Notes: generated from the sequence alone by a model not told the origin. Counted from the stretch's first letter, positions 34,883 through 48,540 are shown. The stretch: 64,000 bases of DNA from Yponomeuta sedellus (GCA_934045075.1 OW203738.1:7479868-7543867); one strand, 5' to 3'. Made by a program: numbers and translations.

Positions 34883-35122
34883 GGTAGTTAGTTAGACCTG
34901 AGATTTTCCGCACTTAGCCTCATAGTTGGGCCATTGTACGTACAAGTAGTAAGCGTTGAGGTATGTAAACACTTCAGATACTAGGGTTTCCTTAGCGAGG
35001 CGTATTGCTATTATAAGTTCACAAATGTACATAACTTAGAAAACAAAGCCGCACGCCGGGATTCGAACCCACGACCTCCCGATTGAGAAGCCGGGCCTTC
35101 TAATACTCCACTACCACCACAT
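34883..35122 (-). mobile_element. tRNA-like-headed SINE (family D) with LINE-type 3' end
   Basis: Head CGGGATTCGAACCCACGACC (complement of a B box) at the right, and a 3' end at the left reading GCACTTAGCCTCATAGTTGG with (TTAG)n. This end matches the 3' end of the LINE at 61951. Confidence 0.75.
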
Positions 35123-35427
35123 GTAATTCGGTAGGTTACAAAGGAATACACTTGGCGAAGATAATTTCAGCCGTCAGATATATGGAATAACCTTTATCAG
35201 CAGCAGGTTTACTTAAATTCAATATTTTCATTCATTATACCACTAAAACCGAAATATTGACGAAATGAACATCAAATTTGTTACTTTTACAATTAGAATA
35301 GTATGTGGAGAAGTAGCTGACCAAGTAACTCCACATATTCTTTTCTAATAAGGTTTAAGTTTACTTTTATCAAAAAATGTATTCCTATTAACAGATACAG
35401 TGTCGAACAACAAACAATCTTAAAAAC

Positions 35428-35578
35428 CTATTTAGATGCTAAAAAATCCACCGACGCCGGGACTCGAACCCGCGACCTCTAACTCTAACCGTGCCAGAGG
35501 TCGCGGGTTTTGGGTGGTATTTTTATCCTCTAAATAGGTTTTTAAAATTGTTCTTAACACGAGTTAGTGCATCACAAA
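35428..35578. mobile_element. SINE family B, inverted double copy
   Basis: A - strand head (CGGGACTCGAACCCGCGACC) faces a + strand partial head and tail (GGTCGCGGGT, then ACACGAGTTAGTGCATC). Confidence 0.65.
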
Positions 35579-36339
35579 GAATATTAACAAACAAGCTATA
35601 ACAACAAAAACATCCTGTAAATACCTATTAACATTACGGTTACTTTGCCTTCTAAATAATGATTGATATTACAGTAAGCTTTTTTGCCAAGTGTGCTTAA
35701 CACATTTTTAAATGCGTCGGGTATAACTCCAATATTATATCTTAAGAAATCTTGCCGTAGAACCTTATTGTTGTTGTTTCCAGGCGCTACAATCCTCTGT
35801 GGGTCTTGGCCTTCTCCACAGTTCTTCCAATTATGACGAATTTTGGCGACGCTCTTCCAGTTGGTAAACTTCCCCATCGCCCGCAGATCTTCGTCTATGC
35901 AGTCATTCCACCGCTACTCTAGTCTGCCTGAAGGTCTTTTTTACTGTAGCGCCCTATCATTCAGGTCATTATTTTGCTGCTCTGGAGTGCTCTAGAGTGT
36001 AGAACCTTACTTTAGCTATGCTTACCTTACTATTATGACTCCAGATCTGAACAAACAGGAGTACCTTCGCGAGTAGCCAAGTGTACCTAAATATTTTACA
36101 ATTACGACTCCACCCACCGCTCGTAGTCATATTTTTATTTAAAATGTGAGATCATTAATTTTGATCGAGCGATACAATAATTATACGGAATCCGCTACTG
36201 TATGCCCGAAGGCGCATTCACGGTTTTCGTTTATTTAACACATAAAGTTATGCATAAAACTCTGATAGTATTTTCACGTTTCAATTACGGTATGTGACTA
36301 AAACCGGTCTTTTATGGTATTGAAATTACACGTATAGTA

Positions 36340-36920
36340 ACAATTTTGAATTAAAACTGTCTGTAAGGCACGCTAAAAGCCTATAATTAGAAGGATATTT
36401 ATTAATTCAAGAAATATCATAAAACATACCATAACGTCGCGGTGACACCAGACCAAGTGGTATAATAAAACTTCAAATAGACCGAAACTCGAAACGAACA
36501 TAAAATAAAATAGAGAAGAGGAATAACATAACACTAAAATATGACTTTAAAAATTGTATGCCGCAGAGCCTCTTCAAAGCCTCCCGGGACCGGTAATTCA
36601 AAAGGACCTAAGTAGTAAAATTTTAAAACTTTTGTAGTCTCGACCACTCCTTTTGAATGACAAGAAAATAGCATCCTATAAGTGGCAACGTTTGTCGGCG
36701 TCTAGCACGTGGATACATTGGGGTTTCTCAAAAAGGGGTTTTGTGTATTTCGAAGAAGTTTGGAATAACGACCGGACAGTGGAACAAAGTAGTAAAAGGA
36801 ACCTTTTATGTTTGGATTTTCACGGATATCTGCGGACTTATTGGGGGACCTAATGTTTCTTTACAACATCCCTTGTGTTGTCGGCCGACCGTTCTTTTGT
36901 AGGGCGTTTGAAGGATGGAA
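36340..36920. other. Unique non-coding block
   Basis: No recognised repeat and no coding signature, more GC than its surroundings. A 66-codon frame at 36653-36853 resembles no family I know. Confidence 0.2.
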
Positions 36921-37274
36921 AACCCGTGCTACATTGTACTCATTCCATTTAAAACGGCAATAGCAGAGGTTATGAAATAACACGCATGCCTAGGCGGGAA
37001 TAGATGGAAATTAATGTTTTTGTTAAATCCGGTAGTCCGCTTTCAATAGTGGGCTATGAAAGGAATGCATGCGAAGTTAATTTTAATTCAATGGGATTGG
37101 CTTGAATAACATATACGAGTTAATCACATAATGCGGCGGTACTTTCATTACACTTGCCATTGCAGAAAGGGACCAAACGTTTTCTTGAAATAAGTTAAAC
37201 TCTGAAACTAAATTATTCAATATAATCAAACGGCTTCTATTGACTTCTATTTGCCAATGAACTAAGGTTACAAA

Positions 37275-37460
37275 GGCGAAAGTTTGTAAGTGTGTATTTT
37301 AGTTACTTCAACACGTTTAAACGGCTGGAGTGATTTAAATAAAATTTTGTATGTTAGTGAGCTGAATTAACTCATAGGCAACGGTTTACTGCGGGAAAAT
37401 ATGTTATTCCCATGGAAAACTCGATAAACCGTGGGTAATACCGCGGGGCACAACTAGTAA
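37275..37460 (+). mobile_element. Helitron-like fragment
   Basis: GGCGAAAGTTTGTAAGTGTG to GCGGGGCACAACTAGT. Confidence 0.5.
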
Positions 37461-37879
37461 TCTATAACATAAACAAGTTTAAGTAGTAGTGTCTTATTCA
37501 CGTATGCCGAAGAACCGATGGAGTGCAAAATTGGTGTGTTGTGCCATGGATGAGGCATATGATGTCTAACATGGGGGGCTAATAGATTGTTTCATAATTT
37601 TTTGAAAACATATATTCAATTGGTACGAAAAATACTAAATGAGATATTTTTACTTTTGCTTTCTGCCAGATACATGTTCTGGAGAAATTATTTACAAATT
37701 TTCCGTTCATACAACACGACCATCTGCAGTCAGAGACAACAACTGTTTCGTGTATTGCTACTTATATTTAGGCAAGGTGCCTTGTGAATGAATAAACATA
37801 ACAGGCTGCCATTATACCAACACCTTAAATAGAATTTGCTAACCAATATTGACTTACTTCTGCGCTTAATCTAAGCCCA

Positions 37880-38470
37880 ACAGCGCACAAAAATCAGCAA
37901 CCTGCTAATGCATTTGACAGACATTTGCCTTTTTTGCAAAAAACCCATTAGCGTGTACAAACTCGAGAGTCTCGTCTTCCGCTCGACAGACACTTGACAT
38001 TACAAAAGCCAGACTTATGCCGCGTCGTTTGTTTCGACACCTTGGGGCATCTATCGGTAGAAGAAAAAACATTGGCGCCAGCCAGCAACGGCTCTCCTCC
38101 CCCGAGACATACTTACAAACTGACAATCTCACACCGTCTTTTGTTTACTTCTACTGCACTTGTCTGGGACCTGCTGTTACCCATTGTCGCCATTTTTGCA
38201 TCGGCGGGTTCCGAGAAGCATTCTATACGACCACGTGTTGGTAAGCTTGTCTTTAGCACGGGACGCTTTGTCTTTCCCACCATTGTCTCGCCTCGAGTGT
38301 AAAGTACTTGAGAGATGCCGAAAAGATACCACTGGTAGAATGGAGTGGCTAGTCCGTTGGAGTTTTATCGTTTTACAACGCACAACTTTTCATCGATGGG
38401 TGCATATAACCAGCCTAACAGAGGCGCGTAACAAGTGCCTACCTACCTCGGAGTTATAACATTTTACAGC
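37880..38470. other. Unique block with overlapping open frames, probably non-coding
   Basis: Several 66-102 codon frames overlap on both strands, the usual result of GC-richer DNA. GTCTTCC at 37974-37980, CACGTG near 38232. No protein family recognised. An enhancer or an unrecognised short gene are both possible. Confidence 0.25.
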
Positions 38471-39403
38471 GCCGTAAACACGGTTCAAGAGGGAAGCAGA
38501 AAAAAGTTAACTAAATTATCTTCTATCACTGAAAAATGGCACGCACCACATGTTTGTCATTAGCTTAGGCATTTTGTTTAAACATTTGGCGACACAGCAA
38601 AACTTGGCGCCAATATGGGGCGAAAAAATCTTTTAACCGTTTGTATAAGCCGACCCAGCGACGATAATATTTGTAGAGTCGCCGAATGAACACAAGGCGA
38701 CCATAGGATTGGGCGAGCAGGCCACTGCAGGACAAATTCTGCGTACTTTTTCACCAGAGTCAATAAATAAGTTAACAAATATTGTCGCGATGAAGCTAGG
38801 AGGAAATTGTTTAGCTCCGCGGTTCTATCGAAGGTGAAAATTATACTTAAATGTATTTTTATGTGTCCTCTATACGCCCCATTTTTGCGTATATGCCTTC
38901 TTTCTGAAAGAGAGTATGAGCTTAATTACCACCCACCTCAGATCGGCCATAACAAGCGCTGAGGTATAAGAACGCCTCAAACTATCCTCTAAAATAAATG
39001 TTTTTCTTCTTCTTTCTTCTTCAAACTATCTTAAACAACATTATACTCGTAATATTCTGTTACTGCGTGTAAAACTCTCGGTAAAGCGTTTTTTGAAGCA
39101 ACAAACCACTGAAAAAACAAGAAAAATCGATAATATAATGCACCGGTGTAACATTTTTCGAAGTAACAAGGCATCGGCAAAACGTTTTCGAAATAACAAG
39201 GCACCGAACAACAAAAACAACGGATAAAAAAGGCGTCGGACAATCAATCGTTAGAAGTATCATTCGCTGGTGAACCGTATTTCAAAAAAAGAATTTTCGG
39301 AATGAAGTAGGGAGCCCTTAATTAACAGAGTCAACGTATTATTCTAAGATCTAGTATTTAACACCAGTTCAGTGCCGTAGCATTAAGTCAAATATAAACA
39401 GGT

Positions 39404-39556
39404 TTGCACTATTACACACTTCCGATACTAGGGTTTCCTGATAATGCCTAAGCCGTCACCGTAAGCGAAATATACAAAACTTAGAAAACAAAGTCATTGG
39501 TACATGCCGGGATTTGAACCCACGACCTCTCGATTGAGAAGCCATCTTCACCGCTC
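39404..39556 (-). mobile_element. SINE family D, 5' part
   Basis: GGGATTTGAACCCACGACCT and ACTAGGGTTTCCTGATAATG match family D. Confidence 0.6.
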
Positions 39557-39792
39557 CTCAATCGGAAGATCATTAAGGCGTAGGTTCTAGACTATAGGAT
39601 CTAAAGATAGTTGTGACAGTTGTTAAGATTTCTCACGTTCACTTTTAAATAATAACGTATTATAACACAAGTTATGATTTTTTTTCCATTGGCAGCGCTA
39701 GTTAGCACCACCACGCACCTTAATGTGCAGTCGACTATACCAAGCTACGTTTCTATCAAAATATCTGCTAAGGGTTGGTCGTTATAATAGTA

Positions 39793-39970
39793 CACTCCTG
39801 TTTCACAATGTTCAAATAAAGTTCCAGATAAGCTATCTGCAACTTCTAAGTTTAAATATATATTTTTTATATTTCGTGTGTGGTTTCTGGCTTCAAATTT
39901 AAAACAAACGGCAGCCCTGGTTGCGGATAGGTTATCCGGAACTTTATCTGCAGATTGTGAAACAGATCCT
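39793..39970. mobile_element. MITE family 2, copy 1
   Basis: Long terminal inverted repeats: CTGTTTCACAATGTTC at the left, GCAGATTGTGAAACAGATC at the right, with GGCAGCCCTGGTTGCGGAT inside the right arm. Confidence 0.7.
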
Positions 39971-40935
39971 AAATTTAATAAAACTCGAGCCAAACTTGGA
40001 AGTCATATTGTATATTCAAAAACTTTCCTTTCATTTAAATAGATAATATAAACGAAGATAAGTCTAATTCATTCCACGATAGACCGTCTTGATTCGATTT
40101 AATTTAAATTATTTGTAAGTATAGCCTGAATTTTATGTTCTACCATTCACATGCAAATTATATTTCGAATTGAAATTAATATTCCATACTCAATCCGACT
40201 AGGTGGGATGACGATCTACGAAAAACTGCAGGAAGATACTGGATGCGGCAAGCTGAGGACAGGGCGCTATGGCGCTCATTAGGGGTGGGCTATGTCCAGC
40301 AGTGGACTAATGTAGCCTGACGATGACAAGACTCAATACTTACACAAGCAGTTATCTCTGCACTTACATCTATTCAACAAAACAGGGTAAAGAAAGAAGT
40401 CGCAACTGGAAAATACGCGACCAACATTAATGCATAAAATCCAATCATGGCTCAGCAATTTAGTTCTTCAAAGAATCCGTCCCGGATTCCAAAAGGTTAT
40501 TTCCAACATCGCATCGTATGATATGGTCGTCTTATGAACAGGAAAACCCACAGAACCTCCAAGAAATCAGTGACGGCATCAAGAGAAAACCTGATTTCTT
40601 TACCTCATCGTTCTGTATACCCAGTCATCTACTGCGTAATACGTTAGTCAGTCAGCCTATTAAATTTGCATCTAATTGTACCTTGATCTGGACGGGTATG
40701 GAAGTAAAACCAGTTCTTATTGTGTTAGAAATAGAAGTTCAAACTGAATAACCCGTCTATGTGATCGGTAAATACATTAACAAGACTCAGAATGCCTACT
40801 CTATCCATGCCGAAGTCTCAATAAGAACAAAGTATTTTGTAGGAACAAAAGTAAATGTTAAATTTGCGTATACCTAATACTGACACAAATTACTCTCATA
40901 TCTTTATCTTAGGTGGTGGCCGAGCAGTGGATGTG

Positions 40936-41147
40936 AAAATATTGTACAGTCTGCTAGCTTTTAGAATACCTTTACCTCGGCTACTATCGGATAGAATCGG
41001 ATATATTCGTGTCATAGAAATATCGAAACTAATATGACACAAGAAAAGTTTTACACGGAGCAGGAAGTAGTATTACACTCGTGTGCTTTCAGCGAAAACC
41101 GAAGCCACTCCAGAGGCCGAGGTATATTTTAAAAGCTAACAGATTGT
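40936..41147. mobile_element. MITE family 1, copy 2
   Basis: CTGCTAGCTTTTAGAATACC at one end and TTTTAAAAGCTAACAGATTG at the other; the inside is inverted relative to copy 1. Confidence 0.7.
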
Positions 41148-41559
41148 AACAAAGAAGTAACGAAGTGAACCTTCTGGTAAATATTCACACATATTTTTTC
41201 TCGATAGAATTTGACGTCACTAATCCGGTGACCAAAGACGTCATCTCAATGATAATTGCTAGTCATTGACGTGGATCAAAAGCCACGGGCGGCCTGCCGC
41301 ATTCAAGAAACTACCTGCTTGCTATGTAATAACTATGGTAGGTATGGAGGTACTCGTAGCAGGAGGAAAATCCGCTTCTAAAAGCATGGAAATATTTTAA
41401 TTCATTTCCGTTTTAGGATCGTCATGCATTTGTGACTAAGCTAACTCGATAGCTCAGTTTTGCAACTGTAGCGAAAATACATCAATCACCCCTAGAACGC
41501 TGTTATATTCGAAATGTAGAGTCAGAAGATGGTTCTTGAGAAGTATGTGTAGTGTTACT

Positions 41560-41936
41560 TTGAATGACAGGATCCGCAATAGTCTGTTAGAGAACGTTGC
41601 GGACTGAAAGAGGATGTAGTGACTAGAATTGAAAAAGGAATGTTGCGTTGGTTTGGATATGTGGAGAGGATGAAGGAAGAAAGATTGACGTAACAAATAT
41701 ATATTGCGAATGTGAGTGGAAGGGCTGGTAAGGGACATCCCAGGTGGATATACATCGACCAAATAGGGGATGTATTAGCAAAGGGAAAGATAAAAAGTAC
41801 CCGGAACCGTCGTGCATGCATGCAACGACTTATGAACGTTGATGAAACGAAGGTGATCTGTCTGGATCGTGGCAATTGGCAGTCCCTGGTCTCTGCCTAC
41901 CCCTCTGGGATACAGGCGTGAGGTTATGTATGTATG
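41560..41936 (+). mobile_element. RTE-like LINE 3' end, copy 1
   Basis: C-terminal LINE coding with frame damage: LRWFGYVERMKEERL, then GRAGKGHPRWIYIDQIGDV and WQSLVSAYPSGIQA before the stop at 41919. Tail GTTATGTATGTATGTTG. Short tandem tails fit RTE-type elements. Confidence 0.68.
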
Positions 41937-41937
41937 T

Positions 41938-42236
41938 TGAGTCAGGTGCTGCGGTGATAGTGCATTGTTGAAACGCTGACCTCACATTCTAAAAATAACG
42001 GATTCGAATCTCGGTATGTACCAATTACTCTGTTTTTTTAGTTAGTACATTTGTGTATTTCTAATACTACTGGCTAACAGTGAAGGAAAATATCGTAAGG
42101 AAAGCTGAATGTCTAATCCATGATTGGCACGATACCTTGCAGTGGGATTGCTACTATAAGGTCACAAATGTACGTGAAGTTAGAATACAAAGTCAATCGA
42201 TACGTGCCGAGATTCGAACCCTCGACCTCCGCGACG
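41938..42236. mobile_element. SINE family D, two opposed copies
   Basis: 41938-42130 on + (GGATTCGAATC, GTGAAGGAAAATATCGTAAG), then 42145-42236 on - (GAGATTCGAACCCTCGACC). Confidence 0.6.
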
Positions 42237-42359
42237 TAAACAACTTTTTATTGAAATAATTCCAAATCTGCATTCCATTCCTTAAGGAACGATAATAATC
42301 GAATTATAAGTAAACCACCTCCCATAAGTAAAAGTAAGGTTAAAAAAGTAAAAGTTAAA

Positions 42360-42900
42360 ATTGTTTATTATAAGTAGTACAATTATAAATATTCAGTTTT
42401 AATTTGTTTTATTCCATAAGCCAATTCGCTTTTAGGTGATAGAAGAGTCTAGAAGCAGTGCGGTTAAAAACCAATAAAATCCACTGTTGATTTAACAGTG
42501 GCATAAAAATAAGCCATAACATGTGGAGAGACTGTTTGCGGCGCGTGTATGCTGTGTCGCGCACGCGCGTTGGGGTCAGGTCATGAGTCATGCGCAAGGG
42601 CAACTTGTGTCGCGTGGCGAAATAAACAGCTCGGTGACAAGCGAAAATAGGCTCTAAGCCACAGAAGTTAAGACCCGACGTTGGGTTGTGCTTACGTTGG
42701 CACGTAGGCTGACAAAACAGTACAGTTTCGGAGCTCCGTAAAAACGTTTCTTGTTCCAAGGGAGTAGAGGTGGTTTTCCAACGCAGTGCGCGGACACAAC
42801 TGCGTTGATACTTCGGCAATTTGGCGTGTGCTTTGGCGTACGTTAAAATAACCAAAGGTTAAAAGTGAAGAAACCAAATCAACATTTATTACATACATTC
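42360..42900. other. Orphan 148-codon frame, doubtful
   Basis: A - strand frame (42409-42855) rich in basic residues with no family I recognise. The DNA is GC-richer than its surroundings and includes the hairpin CCACTGTT/AACAGTGG at 42481-42501. No promoter or poly(A) support seen; a GC-rich non-coding block is more likely. Confidence 0.2.
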
Positions 42901-43067
42901 GTATATTTATTGTTGTGTCCCACTCTGTAACTATGAAGAAAAACGTCGTGCTGAAACCTGAGTATCGGTGACAAAGCCCAGCCAGGCTCTCTCTCTGAGA
43001 GAAGGCTTATGGTCTGCAGTGAGACGTCTATACTCGCAAGCTGCTTATTTATTGACTAGTATGGATT

Positions 43068-43402
43068 TGCTAGGCGAACCGAGTGATTGGAATCAATCAC
43101 TTGAGTTAAGCAACATCAGACGCGGTCAGGTTCAGGATGGTTGAACGTCCTTTGTCTACCGCTAGTGACATTTTTCCGAGCGCGCGTTAAGCCGTTGTTG
43201 GTGCTGGCTGCCATGTAATGGCAGTCGTTAAGTCATGTCAGAGGCCTTATGGGCGGCTTGATAACTTCTGACAGTAAGACCCGCCACTGTCTTACAATCC
43301 TCCACCAACCCGGACTTGGCCTCCGTGGTGGAGTATGGCCTAACCTTCCTGCGATGCAGGAAGAGACCCGTGACCCAGCAGTGAGGACACACAAGGGTTG
43401 AA
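43068..43402 (+). mobile_element. 5S-rRNA-derived SINE, near full length
   Basis: Plus-strand copy: AGTTAAGCAACATCAGACGC and GGTTCAGGATGG mark the 5S-like head; it ends at GGACACACAAGGGTTG. Confidence 0.85.
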
Positions 43403-43683
43403 AACGAGCGTATAACATGGACCTTACAGATATCACTGACTTTATTATTAGCATCGTTTTATTCAAGTGATTCAACGGTTAGTTTTCTGTGTATTCATGT
43501 ATACGTGTTTATGCGATTATGATTAGTATTTTGGTCTTTGACGTTTGTTATGTTTTTGCAGGAAAACCCAAAGAGTTGTAAATGAGTCTACATTAAAACT
43601 TTAACGTCCTTCGTTTCTAAGGTCAAGTTGGGTCACTTCTTGAATTTCTTACAGACATTTTCATCCATTGATTTAGTTATTAT

Positions 43684-43926
43684 ATATTGCGAATGTGAAG
43701 GGAAGGGCTGGTAAGGGACGTCCCAGGCTGACATACATCGACCAAATAGGGAATGTATTAGCAAAAGGGAAGATAAAAAGTATCCGGAACCGGCGTGCGT
43801 GCATGCAACGACTTATGAACGTTAATGAAGCTAAGGTAATCTGTCAGGATCGTTGCATGTGGCAGTCCCTGGTCTCTGCCTACCCCTCTGGGATACAGGC
43901 GTGAGGTTATGTATGTATGTATGTAT
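43684..43926 (+). mobile_element. RTE-like LINE 3' end, copy 2
   Basis: Same C-terminus (GRAGKGRPRLTYIDQIGNV ... SAYPSGIQA), stop at 43902-43904, (ATGT)n tail. More 5'-truncated than copy 1. Confidence 0.7.
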
Positions 43927-45279
43927 GATTTAGTTATTTTTTCGTGTAAGTCAGCTAGGTATTTAATCTGCTTTCGAATCTTTCATAATGACCGTACTGT
44001 AATTTTACGTACAATTATTTTGACATTACGGGAATTTACTGTGAACTCACTTATTTTTTTCTTAAGGGACCTTCAGGTCTATTTTTGTATATATTCGTAC
44101 ATTCTTTTATTGATTTTCTGTATGAAATTTAATATTTAAAGCAGATTTACAAAAGTCCACATATGTCTTACAGATCTCAAACTCACCTTAGTTTCAATAT
44201 ATCATAAGTAAGTACCTTATGTACTATCTAACCTATCTGGCTATTTCAAGTTTTCCTCTACATTTAGTTCAACACTGGCAGTTATTGCTACATTAAAGAT
44301 AATTCTATAGAAACTTACGTAAAAAACATATTTATACAGTCCATTTATCCTTACCTGTCCAATTGAGTAAACAAGATTCTAACCTCAAAATTGACATTTG
44401 ATGCCAAAACTAGATATTTTCTAGCAGTTTCATGAACTTTGTTTGTAAAATTTTCATTTTATAAGATTTGCATTTGCGTGTTATCTAGAATAGTGACCCA
44501 GGTTAGTTACTTTCAGGAAACGGTTAAAAGAGCATTACCTGTCTATATCTTAGCTCCTTGATAGATATTTATGTACCTAGGTTCTTATTATGTATTGTTT
44601 ATGTATGTATTTATGTTTCTTTTATGGTTTATGTTGTTTATTCTTTTCAATATCATAGATTTTTTTACTAAACTATATATATTTGGGTAGATATCTATCT
44701 TAGTAGGATTTTGTTATCTGTCTAAGTGTATTAAGTATGTAGTGTATGTTGTGCACGTGCATAGACCCGTTTCACATCTCTACTCCGACTCCATAAGGTT
44801 TGCTAGAAGAAATTTCTTACAGAGATAAGCTCGCCTTTGTACATGTATTGTACTTATATTGTATTTTTGTTTTTGTGTTTTTCGTGTGCAATAAAATATA
44901 ATACTAATACTTCATGGGAACATGACAGTTTTCGACTAAATCGTCACTCTACCAGTAGAATCATTTGTTTACCCAAATAGACAAGTAAAGATAAATTGAC
45001 TATTGAGAGTATATCGTTCTCCTTCGGCCGGAGCGTGACTGTGGTCACATTGACGCCAGCCAGCCTGTGCATGCGCTTGCGCACGCGCTAATAAACTATA
45101 GTGCCGCTACCTCTAATCGGACACGTAGCCCTATGTTTAGTCTAACACTATCTATCACGGACTAGTACCTAGACATGTTGTCACTAAGTGCCTGTGGATA
45201 GGTTACAAGTAATAATCAGTATCTTCGGTACAGTAATAAATCTGTCTATCTAAAAGACACCATCTTTATCGATAATTTT

Positions 45280-45372
45280 ATGTCGTTGTTTATGGTTCCT
45301 ACGACACAGGGTATCCTAGTGTGGGGCCAGAAGCAATGTATGTGCCTGTATGTAAATGTTATGTTAAATGTA
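45280..45372 (+). mobile_element. SINE family C, body fragment
   Basis: Contains GGTATCCTAGTGTGGGGCC shared with the other family C copies. Confidence 0.6.
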
Positions 45373-45607
45373 AATATTAATTCGGAATAAGCATACGTTA
45401 TTCATTAATTATTATAGTTATTCAAATTTTTTATTGCACTATTAAAACACGTTAAAAAGTACAAATTACTTACAGCATTATCTTCTAGTTAACCTAAAAA
45501 TGTGGATTTCTAAGATAAGATAACAATTTTCCTTATTGTACACCAGGAAAAAAACAAACATTTAATGTAAATTTGGCTTTTGGAAACATATTGTGTCAAC
45601 TGTCTGT

Positions 45608-45840
45608 AGGTATGACTTCCACACAATACCTACAATATTTTTCTTGGTCCCAAATTAGGATATCTTGTACTATGGTAATAAGACAATGAGATTACACACA
45701 TGGAAACACACCCAGTATTAGCCTTTTCTTACAAATCACATAAGCACATATTTGTACAATCACCACTTCGGCTGCCAGCGGGAATCAAACCCACGACCTC
45801 CGTTTGGTAGTCAAGCGAGTCAACACATGACCAACGAGAT
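45608..45840 (-). mobile_element. tRNA-like SINE (family E), second copy
   Basis: Head GCGGGAATCAAACCCACGAC with body matching 3145-3346. Confidence 0.65.
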
Positions 45841-47035
45841 ATTTTACACGTTACAAAGTCGAAATTCAATCGATAAGAAGAACGGAAAACAAACGCGTGA
45901 AAACAAGACGTACGTCGTAACAGAGATACGTCTTAAAATACCCTAAAGCGAAAACAGTAACACTTATCGCCTTCTTATCAGAATTATAAATATCTTCTTT
46001 AGAACACGCGTCGAAAAACAGCCAAGAAGCTAAATTAAAATCAACAAGTCTAATTCTGTATATAACATTGGAAAATTCCCGCCGCTAAACCGCCATTTAT
46101 ACAATAGCATGCGATAGAGTGCATGGACCATTAACACGAATGTTTTTATCGCTATCAGGCCCTAGAGTCTAATACTTACATAGTTTTTCAATAGAATGAT
46201 ATAAGCATGACAATGGTCGTTATTTGGCTCAATGTGATAGTCTTCAAAGCAATAGCAGTAGGTACAATGTAATTCCAGGGGTATAACTCGCGCAAATTAA
46301 ACAGGCATCTCACGCACGGTTATACCATTGCAATGCAACTGCCGATAGTGTGAATGAAACTACCATTACCGGACTATTATGACTCCATTGAACAACTATG
46401 CATTTTAGAGACTCGCCCAACAAGTGTTATGTGAAAGTATTTTTTTTTTAGTTGGGTCCATTTAGCCAAATAAGTATACAGATATTTGGATACAAGAAAA
46501 TAAAAACATAACCTTCCTTATGGCGTAGTCGGGTAAAACGATCCGCGTTATCCCGCATGTGTTCAGTCGGCGACATGAGGGCGCCTCAATTTCAATCTAA
46601 AATAATCCTTAAATACTTATAAAGTGAGAGTCTATAATACAAGTGTAAAAAAGTTCTAGTGAGGTGCCCGTCAGCCATCCGTCAACCACACGTAACCGGC
46701 CTTTTCGTCTGCTAGTATTGTAGTCCTTAATCCAGTGAGTATTTATGGTTTATTTTAGCTTGTGGCGTTGCGCCCGCATGTCGTCGCCGCGGGGCCGGCG
46801 CGCCGCGGCCCGTTGAACCACCCGCCGTTGTATAGCCCTTTTGTTTAGTGTGATGTAGAGCTATATAGGAGTATCGCAAGTCATAAAAAATACAACTATG
46901 ACCCAATAAAAGGCAATTTTGCCAAAAGCATCAAAGAAAATGGTTTCACTCAAACTTAGGCCCGCACAGGTAGTAAACACTACAAAACGCGTGAGACCAT
47001 CTTACAATCTTTGCTGATTATTGCAATTTGATACG

Positions 47036-47770
47036 TGTCAATCCGCTATTTGACACGTATCAAATTTGACGCGATAAATGAATATTTTCTATAGTATTTA
47101 ACGTAAGAAACCGAAATATATTGATTTTGCTAAGTAAGTATGCAGGATGGCTGCAAAATTAGCAAAGTAAAAAAAAAATCCCTCGTTTAATTCGTAACGG
47201 CGAAAACGCTATCCGCCATCTTGAAACTATCTAAAGTATGTAAACAAACATATTTCAGCCAGAGCCTGTGGACATTAATTATTATAGGACTTACATCAAA
47301 GTGATCTTCAGAAAAATACACTCGAGTTTCAATTGATAAAGAGTCGGGGTCTCTTTTGGCAAGTTTGAGCCAAGTTTTTCGAATGTTAATTTCACTAGGT
47401 ACACGAATCCACAACTTCCCGGAGGTCTTTATTGACGTGTTTTTTCATTCTCGAACTATGCAATAATGATAATTGGTATATTCTGTATGTAAATTCGATG
47501 AAATCATGGTTGCGTTGTTGTTATTTCACTATGCTCAGAGATCACAGAAAATTGAATGTCAAACTTTGTTTACAATTTTTTGGACTTCAAACCATAGACA
47601 AAAATGGCTGACCGCGTTTTTGGCTGTTTAGGAAAATAAAGTTTTAAAATATATTTTTATGTTGCTTTTAGTCCTCAAAAATATACGAAAATATTCTTTG
47701 GTCTCATGGAAGAGTTATTTACCGTTTAAGACTTACTTGAAAAGAGAGTCAAATAGCGGATTGATCATAT
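47036..47770 (-). mobile_element. DNA-transposon remnant with THAP-domain coding fragment
   Basis: Inverted ends GTCAATCCGCTATTTGAC (47037-47054) and GTCAAATAGCGGATTGA (47752-47768) bound a ~735-bp stretch. On the - strand, 47187-47450 encodes a THAP-like segment (VPSEINIRKTWLKLAKRD, then SRVYF-type EDHFD). The zinc-ligand Cys before xxDHF is Tyr here. THAP zinc fingers are typical of P-element-like and related transposases. Confidence 0.6.
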
Positions 47771-48249
47771 ATGCGTCTAGTTAAAGTGGGTGACACATAT
47801 CGTTCCTCGAAAATCAGTGAATTGTAACACATGCATTCTTTATCCAACGATCTGTCAGTTGAATCTGATAAATTATCATCACATAGCTGTAAACCACAAC
47901 GTTTGTTTCTGCGATTCTTATTTAATACAAAGATTGCGTAGCTATTTTCGTCTTTCCTGTATGCCTCGTTGTCATTTCTCACGTGGCCTGCCCATGTGAC
48001 GTTCATGTTATTTTATGATAACAGCAGTCAATTGATACCCATTAGTTGAAACGTTTTGGTACTAAACTTTTGTAACCACGGTATATTATTAAATTAATTC
48101 CAGTTTACTTATCTAGGTACTTGATTTTTGTCGGAAAAGCCCTACCCACGTTTCGTCAAGTAAGTAACTCCAGAATTAAGTAGATAAGATGAAACCATTA
48201 CATTTTCTAGTATGGTGATGATACTTTTATTAGTCCCACTTAGGACAGC

Positions 48250-48356
48250 TATCGATCGATATCAACCCTTGTCTATCCCCACTGCTGGGGCACGGGTCTC
48301 TTCCTACATCCCAGGAAGATTAGGCAATACTCCACCACAGGGGCCATGTCCAGGTT
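48250..48356 (-). mobile_element. 5S-derived SINE, 3' fragment
   Basis: About 100 bp of the 3' part, next to CGATCGATATC. Confidence 0.75.
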
Positions 48357-48540
48357 TGTGTATAGCTAGGTATACGAAGACTATAAGTAAACCGTGTCTA
48401 AGGCTTCCAACAACAATTCTATGAAGTGAATAAGTCTGAAAGTAACGTAAGCAGCATGTTAAAAATTATAATAATTAACAGTCACACCAAGCAATTGCTT
48501 TTGTGGAGCCTTATTGTCACACATGTAACGCGTTCTCTTT

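Larger units (their letters stand above)
43930..47020. other. Unannotated apart from SINE pieces
   Basis: AT-rich. GC-rich patches at 45015-45110 and 46745-46850 without Su(H) words. AACCTGGxx-type LINE debris is not recognised here. Confidence 0.25.

Noticed and set aside
38273..38280. TTCCCACC as a Su(H) site
   Set aside because: Gives GGTGGGAA; the first base is not C or T.
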